Shown piece by piece: positions 38,308 through 48,800 of a stretch of DNA of 64,000 nt (position 1 is its first letter; each line of letters opens with the position of its first letter). The stretch comes from Paralvinella palmiformis (lineage: Eukaryota > Annelida > Polychaeta > Terebellida > Alvinellidae), in NCBI GenBank assembly GCA_025642065.1, contig JAODUP010000051.1, forward strand, positions 634,001-698,000. Reading direction: 5' to 3'. The position numbers and the translations under genes are program-made. The notes under the pieces were generated by a model, which made no database searches, was not told the origin of the DNA, and saw only the letters and a list, made by a program, of their open reading frames with translations.

Positions 38308-39798
38308 TTTATTCCTTCATTGTCTTGATAAACATAACACCAACGTTTGCTGAGTTCGTGACCTTCACTTTCGGCTTCCTTGGAACGCAAAATTGCCCGG
38401 TCATCCTCTGAGGGATGCGACAACTTCATGCCGCGTTCAACTGAAAGTGACCTCGGCTTGGTCTTCTTGTCGCGTCGCTGCATGCTGTCGGGTGACTGCT
38501 GTCGGCCGCGTCCCCGGTCCAGGAACTCGGACAGCTTGCGGCCCTTCTCGCTGAGCCAAACCATCGGCTGCCATGATGTATGGTGTCCATCGTCGACATT
38601 GGATTCCGACTCCTGAAACGTATCTCCATCACTGGCACACGTAAATGAATGTGCCATCCTATTGTTCCTCTTGTCGACTGCGTCATCCCCATAACAACGA
38701 CTCAATTCATCTGTGGACCGACTCTGCATACGCAGGAGAGTACAGTGATCACTGGGAGATCCATGAGGCGAGTCAACCTGCAGGTTGTACTTGGACACTC
38801 TGGTGTCCTCACATCTTTCAGATGTATCCAGATTTACCGGCGGTGTGTGTGAAGGGATACCTGCCACCGGTTGGTGCAGCAGAGTGCGCCGAAGGACCAT
38901 ATCTCGACTGTGGGCCCTCATATAATAACTTTGGCATGGGATTCGACTCGATGTTTATTGGGATGATCCGACAGTTGGTCAAATTCTGCTCTAACTGGGT
39001 CGGATCAGAGGTCACCCGAAGATGACACGCACCGGAGGGTCGATCGGTTAGATCGCCGGTGTCTGATAATGCCAAGTCAGCGCCACCAACAGATCTGTCA
39101 CCCCGTCCCATGCTAAAGCTGCGAGCTCTCATTAGATTGTGTCTTCCAGATGTCCTATCTTGCTTCTCGTAACCATTCCACCAATAGCGTCCTATACCTC
39201 GCCGATCTAAAGTCATTGCACCGCCGAGTCTATCTCTGGCTGGTGACGAGCTTGAGAAAACATCCGACTCGACTGAGAACCCAGTTCGTAATGGTAAACT
39301 GTTGCTCACTGGATAATACGATGGAGGCAACAATCCCTGTCTTGTATTTACTGAGGATGCCTCAACTGCTACGGGAATCCTTGTCGCGGATATATTAGAA
39401 GAATTTTCACTTTGTTCACCGACATATTTCTCCCACGGTTGAAAATGACCACTGAAGGGTACACTACAACTGGAAGGTGTACCCTGTGCTTCGCTTGAGG
39501 GCAATGGTACCTCTGTTTGACCTGCCAAACCAAGTGATATACCAGAATCCCTTTCACCTGGTTCCGTGCTCTCATTGGATTCTGGAAGATGGTCTACTGG
39601 AGCCACGCCACTTTCTGCCACTGGAATGTCGTCACCTGATTTGGCCTGGCGCTGTGCTGCTAGGTGACGCTGCTGCCATCTGCCTATATTCTCTGAATGC
39701 GACCGATGAACTTTGACACGCCGCCGTGGTACAGCCAATCTGCTGGCCTCGGAGCGGTCAAGTTTTGAGGATGATGGTTTGCTTTTGTTTTCAGACAT
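38308..39798 (-). CDS. Candidate first coding exon B of the PDZ-RhoGEF-like gene (Ser/Arg-rich N-terminus, with a frame switch)
   Basis: ATG at 39798 opens MSENKSKPSSSKL, followed by basic, Ser-rich, apparently disordered sequence (for example RRRVKVHRSHSENIGRW). This frame stops at 38818. A second, shifted frame is open from before 38921 to the donor AAA|GTAAGT at 38307 and looks equally protein-like, ending SKRWCYVYQDNEGI. A mini-intron 38860-38800 (GTATCC...CACCAG, 61 nt) joins the frames exactly as GGR-VSK, giving 476 codons plus 2 nt. A one-base assembly or genomic indel is the alternative. The phase-2 end fits exon 36542 (AA|A, Lys). I see no catalytic domain. In vertebrate PDZ-RhoGEF and LARG the sequence before the PDZ is short, so a segment this long would be a lineage feature. 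Confidence 0.72.
38800..38860 (-). other. Possible 61-nt mini-intron inside exon B
   Basis: The donor GGCAG|GTATCC (first intron base 38860) and the acceptor GACACCAG (last intron base 38800) remove 61 nt, a length of 1 modulo 3. That is exactly the correction needed to pass from the upstream frame (stop at 38818) to the downstream frame. No pyrimidine tract worth the name precedes the AG. A 46-nt variant ending at the AAAG at 38815 would also correct the frame but is very short. A one-base sequencing indel is the competing explanation. Confidence 0.4.
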
Positions 39799-41130
39799 GA
39801 TCGGAACTGGCCACCAGTCAAACCTTCATTGGTCCAATAAGTACCGTACAGTCTTAGCAACTGATCACTAATGCATGATTAACATGTGTCACTTTTAGCC
39901 GGAAATCATCCACGGCTATTTTAACACCATGTTTACGTTGAGAAACATCCCGAAACCAAATCCGCAGATCTATCACGTGGCATTCTGAAATATCGCACAT
40001 CTAACAATTAAACACAACCACTCACGATGAATTGACGTTTCAAGCATCAACCAAGACAATGGCGATCCGTGCTAAGTAACCTCTGAGATGGAGAAATTAA
40101 CAAGATCGCAGCCTTGGCATACATCAAGCAGCCTTCCTTCATCTCGGGTACACCTCTCGTTGGAATCATCCACGCAGGTAGCGCTCATAAAATTTAGCAG
40201 TTCAATTAACATCCATTCCCGGCACAATCCCCCGGCTAGATATCAGACACGTATCCAGATTCGCAAAAACAATTGAACAAATCCAGAAATTAAGCACTTT
40301 CCTGACGGGGAGATTTCTCAGTAGGTTCCACTTGGTACACGTTTCTAGTTGCAGCGCCGAGGGATGTTTCTTACAGTAATTAAGGAGTACAAGAGTGAAT
40401 AGAACAGCCGCGAATCTACTAAGGCCACCAAAATACCCCCCTCCCCCATACTCTCTAAACCCCCACCTCCTTCGATCACATCGCCTCGATCTCTGAGAGC
40501 TAATGAACTAGCTACGGTAACAGCTGGAGATGATATAAACAGACATTGGACATTTGGTGATGATATCGGAATACAGCTGGAGGTGGGAAGTAAACATTGT
40601 GCACGTAACTGGCCATCGCGTTCACCTGAACATTGGGGTCGTTCACGAACCTTTTACATAAGACAAATCGCCGAGACGTGCTGGCCATCACCAGTGGGGC
40701 ACATTCAATTGTCCATAATATTCACAGCCAAAGACCCGGGCCGACTTCTGAAACGGTCTCCGGTCAAATTTTAAGACGGCGAACTAACATTTACGACGAT
40801 GGGTCAGCGCTGGGAGCGAGGCCTCGGTTGCCACGGTAACCGATCCTCCTCACCTGGGAAGCATTTCGCAGTTTCCGTGAAATCGAACGTCGAACATTCT
40901 TCGCGCAAACGACCACCATATTGTGTCCCGTTACCAAACCGCAACAATGTTACGCAGACATTATAAATATTTCTATCACTGATAAACAGCGCCGAGGTCA
41001 AGTCGCAATGTCCACGGGAAGCAATGTTCACGGGAAGCAATGTCTTTAACAAATTTCTGCGAAATGGTATTTGGTGTGAAAGATAACCCGTGATACCAGT
41101 CTGTCACATACAGTGCAAGATAGCTGGATA
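39799..41130 (-). promoter_or_regulatory. Possible promoter region of exon B
   Basis: Non-coding, largely unique sequence upstream of ATG 39798. It has several CpG-containing stretches and an RFX-type X-box-like inverted repeat, GTTGCCACGGTAAC, at 40827-40840. No clear splice acceptor in frame precedes the ATG, which supports a first exon with its own promoter. Confidence 0.3.
40827..40840. promoter_or_regulatory. X-box-like motif
   Basis: GTTGCCACGGTAAC is an inverted repeat of GTTRCC half-sites with a 2-nt spacer, matching the X-box bound by RFX-family factors. It lies about 1.03 kb upstream of ATG 39798. A 14-bp motif can occur by chance in 64 kb, so function is unproven. Confidence 0.3.
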
Positions 41131-41569
41131 AATAGAGAACCTCAGTTGGAACCATACCACCATCTAATACCATATTTACATATTAAAATAGTAAAATATC
41201 AAAGAACCCATAAGCGTTCGAACTAGATCTACGCAGGAAGACACCTCTTGTATCAATTAATTTCTCCGCAGAACATTTCTACTGCACCAAAACCGTGCGA
41301 TTACCTAAATTTGGAAACATACCGACCTCATCCAAAATTTAAGAGAACCGCCCCCTCCCCCGCCAAACAAAACAATAACAACAACAACAGAACAATAGAA
41401 GAAGAAAAAAACAACAGAACAACTACAAGAAAAACTCTCACCAGAAACATTCGCCATAATATTCTAGTTCTAAATTTTCTTCCACAAAACACTGATAAAT
41501 CCAACATGGCTGCCACCATAATGACCAATCAGCACTTTTCAACTGGTTGCTCGCTAATTCCACTGCATG

Positions 41570-41572
<3 letters not shown>

Positions 41573-41641
<69 letters not shown>
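41573..41641. repeat. Long (CA)n microsatellite, about 69 bp
   Basis: Uninterrupted CA tract, the longest pure dinucleotide run in the window. Confidence 0.97.
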
Positions 41642-41643
<2 letters not shown>

Positions 41644-42581
41644 TAACCATTCTGCATCAAACATAGAATAAAATACAAAATTCAACTAAAAATATATTTG
41701 TATCCCCCTCCTCTCCGCCGTACTCCAATCAGGGAGGACAGAGCTTACCATAGTCGATGATCCTAGTCTATTGATCTCTTACCATCACAAAAACAACCAT
41801 CCTCAATAACGAACAGTAACGCGTACACGGATCATTCGCCATTAAAAACGCCAGCTCCAGTATAAACAACGATCGTTAATAACAATAAGCGTTAAAATAA
41901 TAACTATATCCTGAGATCATGATCTATTCCTCTACTATCCAGTCACCACCAGCTGACCATCAAACGACCCATCTCCACTCCCCATGCCACTCAACTGGGT
42001 CCAGAAGTTCTCTGGCTCTATTTTTTCACTGGTCCAGTACCACACGAATAAGAGTGTGCGCATTTCTGTGTATGTGTGTGTGCGCGCGCGCGTGCGTATG
42101 CGATATAAAGGTGAGCTCACGGAGTCGAAAGGTAAACGATGCCGCAGGATGGGATCCAACCAGTGGCCAAAGATGATTCCAGCCATAGATATATAGCACA
42201 CACTGGTTCTTCCATCTGAGGCACTGCCAGTATGCTCCTTTACGAGGCTCCGCCGATGTACTTTTCTGTTCATCAGCTGACGTATTTGTTGGCTTATAAC
42301 CATTTGCCGTTAACAGCTATCAGCCTTAACCGTTGTGTACATGCTTTCAGATATTCACTCGCCACTGAAAATGGTTTTAGTTCGTCCTCTTTTTTGTATC
42401 AACCGATGTGTTAAAATTATATAGAAAAAAGCGTTTAAATGAGAATATACCTTTGAACTTTACCAGTACAGAAATCGTCTCTAATAACCTTCACACGAAA
42501 CTGTGAGCAACAGGTGACAAAAACGGAATGAGATATATAAATATAGCATCTCTGATTGGATCTTACGAGAAAGAGTGATTA

Positions 42582-42582
42582 T

Positions 42583-42659
<77 letters not shown>
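42582..42659. repeat. (TC)n(TA)n compound microsatellite
   Basis: About 41 bp of TC followed directly by about 37 bp of TA. Confidence 0.95.
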
Positions 42660-42661
<2 letters not shown>

Positions 42662-43058
42662 CCGGTACATCACACCATAATGTTTGGACACAGTTGTGTT
42701 TTATATTATCGTTGGGAATTAACAACAATATCATTTCAAAGCAAACCACTTATCAAATGCCAGTATAATTATTACATTACAGCAATTATATATATATATA
42801 TATATCGTTTTGCTAATTGCTCCGGTGGCGAAAGATCTCTGCGCTTATGGAGTATTTCGACAGCGAAAACATCTTTGACAACAATATTTAATATGATACG
42901 TGTATGGACAATGGCCGATATGCAGTTAAGTACAAAACTGTTGGTCGGTATCGCCAATCGAAATAAATCGTTCGTGCAAAAGGTTCGGAAACTGTTAAAA
43001 AGACATTGCGTATTATTATCACACACGCGGAAATATATCTGTTTCTTCTCTAAGGACT

Positions 43059-43203
43059 GGTGAGACATTACACATGTCTCAGCAAGAAAAGTCGCCACTC
43101 TGGATTCAGTGCCCTGAAGAAACGTCCAGAGTTTGAATTCACGGTTCGAAATTATCTGTGCCTGTGTCGTATTATACACAGTTAAAACACAACCACACAC
43201 ACA
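43059..43203 (+). repeat. CA-tailed dispersed element, best-preserved copy
   Basis: ggtgagacattacacatgtctcagc (hairpin-capable) - cactctggattcagtgccctgaagaaacgtccagagtttgaattcacggttcg - ctgtgcctgtgtcg, then a CA-rich end. The 25 nt just before it (43028-43052) are shared exactly with 24713-24737, which there follow another CA tract. Confidence 0.6.
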
Positions 43204-43348
43204 TATATAGTGACGGAATTGGCTCAGGTCACTAGAACATACCGATCCACAAAAATCCATCAATTTATAGATCCACAAATCTACACATTCATAAACCATT
43301 AATATGTAACGATCAGAAACATGCGATAGTGGACACACACAAACACAC

Positions 43349-43455
43349 TGATGAGACATTAGATCTAAGTTGGAAAAGTCACTCCACTGGATGAACTGTT
43401 TAGAGATTATAGTCAATATTAGTGATTCTCTATCTATGTCTACACACACACACAG
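43349..43455 (+). repeat. CA-tailed dispersed element
   Basis: ctgatgagacattagatctaag - cactccactggatgaactg - tattagtgattctctatc, then (CA)n and (GA)n. It lies about 145 bp after the previous copy in the same orientation. Confidence 0.5.
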
Positions 43456-43614
43456 AGAGACAGAGAGAGAGAGAGAGAGAACCCACTTCTTAAACAAAAC
43501 TGTAGAACGGCTTGGCCTTGCTGATGCATTGCAGAAGAGATTAGAGAGTGCACAATCCAGGTGAGAGCAGACCTTGTTTCCACACACACACACACACACA
43601 CACATACATACAGG

Positions 43615-43646
<32 letters not shown>

Positions 43647-44796
43647 GCGAGTGAGACCCCAACTGCCGCTCCGGACATTCAGGATCCGAACGAGCAGAGT
43701 TCAGATGGAAGAAAACACTGCCGAATCGGTGGCCAGCAAGCTCCCGGGCATCACTATGATAAAGCTCCTAATTAAACCCATCCAATATATCCTAGGACAG
43801 GCTCACCGAGACATTAACCATCATTATCACCTTGATATCTGATCTAGTCTACAGCAGGCTAATAGGGGCTCCGGCTAGAACAACAAAACACAAATACCAG
43901 GGCTACATCAGCCACAACATGATGTTTGTGTTGTAAACATATTGTACACCGAACGTAAGTGATAGGTTTCAACAGGGGTGCAAGTACAGCTCTTTCTCTC
44001 TCTCGCTCTCTCTGTGTGTGTGTGTTTAGTTGGAAAGGTATGTTGACTGGACACACACACACACACACACACACATCTGGATAGTTAAGGTCAGTGATAA
44101 AAGTGTAGGTGTATGTACAAAGGTATTGCCACATTCCAGGAATGATTGGAATAACTTGTCAGTAAATCCCAGCCTGCCGTCTAGCATTAAACTACACTTT
44201 ATTCTGCTGGCAAAACATATTCCTTGCCAAAAAAACAGCTCACTTCACTCCTGACGGTTTCTTCAACAACGCAGCACTCTTTCTGGGGTATCCTCCGCCC
44301 CCCACCACTCCGCCCTCCATCCCAGCTCCCACTATCTCCTTCCCAACCACCCCCACCCATTTAAACATGCAATCAAATGTGTACAATAATTGATTCCTGG
44401 AATTGCGAGGCTTTCTAAAAATAATTGACCAGGATGCAGATAGCCCGCTCTAAATATACCCAAAACATAATACGGCTCTCCCTATGACACATATTTCTAT
44501 CCCGAACGATAACGTAAAAGAATAGGGATATGTTCGTGGATCCAGTTGACAAACCAACAATACCTACAAATACGTCACATGTACCTACAGTGATGGCCAC
44601 TGCAGCAACTTGCCCACCAGAGGAAGACATTAAGTCACATCAAATTTACTCATTTCAATACAGTGCTCATCCGTTGTAAGGATCTTTTGTTATGTAACCT
44701 ATTAATTACACCATGAGCTGCAGGTTGGGGAACATCTCAGAACTCGAAAAAAAACCAGGAATGAAGCGTGTTCTGTATTTAGTCTTGGCGTTGTTC

Positions 44797-44930
44797 ACAC
44801 CTGGGACATATGATGGAGGGGCAACTCTCTAAGGTAAACACCGCACAAACACAGCTACGAGTTGGAATTCTACCTTATACTGAAGGTTTACAACACAGCG
44901 CTATAACCATTTTGCCATCGGCCCACTTTC
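44797..44930 (-). mobile_element. tRNA-like SINE of another family
   Basis: On the minus strand it reads gggccgatggcaaaatggttatagcgctgtg (A-box type), then a B-box-like tagaattccaactcgtag. The body, aggggcaactctctaaggtaaac on plus, does not match SINE-1. Confidence 0.45.
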
Positions 44931-45874
44931 ACAATATGTAATTTTTTTAATTCTATTTGGAGAACTGCAGGTAATCCATTGTATAATTAGTGGTATTCAC
45001 AGCACTATGTTGTGTGTGTGTATGCGCGCGTGCGCGGATGGGTGTGTGTGTTATACACTAAGATATTTTATTTTGTGATTTATGATGCTGATTAAGACAA
45101 AGTGAGTTTCACACTTCTACCTAGCGCCCTAGTTCTACTGTCAACTGTCCAGGATCAAACTGGCATTACCGCATAAGCGACAATAATTGATTGCCATCAA
45201 AGGTTCAAGTCCAGTAACGCGAGTGCGCGAGTTAAAACCGAACGCCTCCAAGTTTTCAGCCGGGCACTTTCCAACTGAGACAGTGCAACCTTCATCAAAT
45301 TGTTATATAATAGTTAATACACCAAAACTATAGCGATCCGTGAGTCATTAGCTGAGTGTGTAGATTCAGCTATAGTTAAATCTGGATTTCCATTCTGAAA
45401 GCGTCACAATTTTAGTGTCTGTGATCTAACAGCATCTCTGACATCCGAACATCTGACTGGTCCCGAAGGTCCCAAATGTAACAGTTTCAGCAACTGAATG
45501 GGCACTGGTCAGCCGTGGGACATACGGGCCCATGGGGCCGTTCCCTAGATAAACAACCCAACGATCACAAGTAGGACTCCAGGGATTCCAACTATCGGTG
45601 GCCTGAACGTCTCCTCAGTGCAGTACTCTTGGTGGTCACCGACCCCAGATCCATACAAGAAGTCCACGATAATGACAGTCCGATTATATAAAACTTATTT
45701 TGGCTTCGATCAATGTAAATAACAGATACAATTCCATTCGAAATTTGTTTATTTATCCCTTAGTAAAAACTGAGGACTACATAATGAAATAGTTTTTTCT
45801 TTCTCAATCGCACTGATCATACATTGATTAATTGACAATTTCCACCCCTAATATCACCCATTATTATATTTATA

Positions 45875-46046
45875 GCGGTAGCGTGCCGGACCACAGATCA
45901 CTACCACCCGTGTTCGAATCCCGGCGTGGGCATATCTGAAGGTTGTTTCGTCTTTCACTTCGTCTCATTACCTTTGGAGGTCGCTCGGCCCATTTAGCCT
46001 ACCTTGTGCATAAAAGTGGCCATAAAAAAAATCAATCATCATCACC
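45875..46046 (+). mobile_element. SINE-1, young copy in plus orientation
   Basis: The only plus-oriented copy: gcggtagcgtgccggaccacag, the B-box gtgttcgaatcccggcg, the body cattacctttggaggtcgctcgg and gtgcataaaagtggccataaa, then an atc-rich 3' tail (caatcatcatcacc). It shows the element's direction: tRNA head, unrelated body, ATC tail. Confidence 0.8.
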
Positions 46047-47443
46047 AAAGCTTAAGTTATAGCTAAGCTGTGATTTTAATTGCCGTTACAAATTTCCGCC
46101 CATCTCAGTCACCACGACAAGAAACATCTATGCCAGATCAAAGACAGTTCTACTTAAGCAGACAGTTTTAAGACTGACGGAGTGGCAGATTGACTGATGA
46201 ACAATGGCTGAAACATCGGAGAAATAGCCCCGTCATCCAACCAAGCAATAGCTCATATGACCAAAGGTCGAGCAAACCAAACATAAATATGACGATGAAG
46301 AGATATATGAAGTGAGAACTGATTAGCAGGGAGCCTGTAATCAGTATAGCCACATAAACACCGGCTGTGATTGGTATTTGGCTCAGGAACGGCACTTCCG
46401 TGTGAAACCTTTTCGCTAACAATACGAGATTCTGTTGTTAGAACTGTGAAAAAATACCAGATCAAGCGTGTGAATGTATTGATTTGATGGGGGAAATGCA
46501 CTTAAGTGTAAACAAGAACGACACGTGGGAAGTTACTGAGGAACGCAGACACAAACACGGGACTGATTCTTGGGATTTTGGTACAATACATTTCTCACAA
46601 CATTTCATTGTATGAATAAAATCCCTGACACTGAGTGACAATTATCTTCCCGAACCAAGAACATCCATTCTGCGGCAAAAGAAGCCAATTGGCCTAATAT
46701 TTTCCGCCACAATAATAAACACATAACACGGAAACAACCACTACCGGGGTCACTGGCCTAGTATTAGAAGCAGAAGCGTCCATGGCAACCGAATCCCAGC
46801 CGTTCTACCATCGCAGTGCAAACAAAACACAGCCTGACCGAATGACTGCAGGGTCTAAGTGATCGGGCTAAGACGGACTTGTAGTTCGGTTCTGAACACC
46901 ACCAGTAACAGTATCCCGCTCCACAAGGCCATCTCTACCGGTATACGGCACACCCTCACTCAGCCGGATGGAAAACAGATAAAACTCGCCATGACCGAGT
47001 TTCGTCTGGAGCTCAGTCGCAGGATTCAGTTTCTGCAAATCACACTTCCGCTGATACGCAGACTAGTTTATGTCATGGATATCACGCGCGCGCGCGCGCA
47101 CACACACTCACCCACTCACTTGCACTAAGAAATTGTCTGAATAGTAATCTTCATCAAACAAAATGGATGCTATAATAAGCCTTGACAAATCTGCTATTAC
47201 TCGTAAAGTGATGTAAGAACACTGATCATCCATGTCATATTTTCCAGTTAGATGCCTGCTGATCCAGGAGGACAATGTCCCTCATAAGCAGCCTATGAGC
47301 CATATTAGTATCAGATATTAGTTATCTACATTTAAGATGTTGTTTAATTCTGTCAGTTTTTCTGTAATAAACATCTCATTACTGTCACCTGCATGAAGAA
47401 ATATTACAATAATTACTATTCTACATTACTTACTTTAAAGTGT

Positions 47444-47487
<44 letters not shown>

Positions 47488-47742
47488 GTTAATGAGCTGA
47501 TGTTCTCATCCGTACCCCTCATCTATTCTACGAGATGTTGCCCACCCAGTACTTCAGCTCCCAGAAGTTAATCCTCCCCCCTTTCCAAAGGATGTTATCC
47601 ACACGTGTTGCCCACATGTGGCAGATCTAACATCAGATGTTGCCCACACATGTTGACTTTCCTGTCATACTTTGTCACTATCATAGTGGCTGTGAGAACC
47701 CTGAATTAGTCAGTGTTTGGTATGATAGTGGTATGATGGTGG

Positions 47743-47986
47743 GTATATATATTTAATCGATTATTGACATTTTTATGGTACAGCATCCTCCTCACCTCTT
47801 CTAGCTGTGCGATACATCCACTTATATTTAAATTTTAACTAACATGGGATATCAAGATTATATACTAGTACCCTTTTTCTTCTACAATCGAAGTTTTCTT
47901 CTACGGGCATAATATCTATTCACGGACTTTTTGTTCTAAATGGATTTGTGATTTTTCAGGTTTTCCAGGATGCGTGAGAACCATGC
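47743..47986. mobile_element. hAT-like MITE, right part
   Basis: Follows the copy at 6565 from atatatttaatcgattattgacatttttatggtac through tcttctacgggcataatatctattcacgg to aggatgcgtgagaaccatg. The left half is missing. A (TA)n tract follows at once. Confidence 0.65.
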
Positions 47987-48277
47987 CACTATATATATAT
48001 ATATATGTCAGTGTGTAACATACTCTGCTTGACGTTGTGGACAAAGACATTTATTATTAACAATCCCTTCACGACACAGAGAAAATCTTGCCTGTGCGTT
48101 CTTGGTCATGGGCTGACTTCCGGATAGATAGAGTTTACTCATTTCGTTATCGTTCCCACCCAAATATACCCTAAATATCTTATCAAACATTCCTTTATAT
48201 ATATAATACATTATCTTTGCTATCACTATTCCCAGCAGAAACTGTCTTCTCCTCCCCTCACCCAGACATCATTGTTT

Positions 48278-48800
48278 AAAGGGACAGTCCACCCTCAGAA
48301 AATATTTCTTATGCTTAGAACCGTAACCAAAAATTTCATAATAATAATAACGAAATATACCTGATATCATAGATACAGGGAAATAACCCAAATTACTGGA
48401 AGGCCGCCATCACGGCTTCACCGGAAGCCAGAATCGAAGGCGGGAAGGAGAAAACTGAAATGCCCAGACGTCACATCGGCGCTCTGTAGACTGACGCGGA
48501 TTATAGTTTCTCTTGAGCGTTAATTTCCTTCTGACTCAAACTGATATGGTTGTATATCATTCATGACGTAATTTTAACAAGATAATGCCATTTAGTTCTA
48601 GAATAATTCTTTGCTCACGCTTGTTTACATGCTTTTGTACGGGCTCTACGGACATCAGGTCAACCGGATACGCTCAAGTGACGTCAGCATTCAGGAGCTT
48701 CCGGTATCTGTCTAGCTTCAAAATGGCGGCGCCCAATGGGCCATTAAAAGTCGATTAATCAGCACTTTAAACAACAAATGTATGAACTATAACAATGTAA
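48278..48800. mobile_element. Possible TTAAAGGGACAGTCC-type repeat element
   Basis: Starts tttaaagggacagtccaccctcag, a start common to many short animal DNA-transposon derivatives, and continues with mixed-GC sequence (gacgtcacatcggcgc, caaaatggcggcgcccaatggg). The opposite terminus was not found in the following 600 bp, so the right edge given here is arbitrary. Confidence 0.35.

Noticed and set aside
38310..39798. Splicing of exon A into exon B as one long N-terminus
   Set aside because: The only AG just before ATG 39798 (GGTGGCCAG) has a poor pyrimidine tract, and joining from phase 2 reads into a stop within five codons.
46859..47128. Plus-strand frame of 89 codons as an exon
   Set aside because: It ends in CG/CA repeats, has no recognisable motif and no convincing donor. 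Its slightly higher GC could be regulatory.
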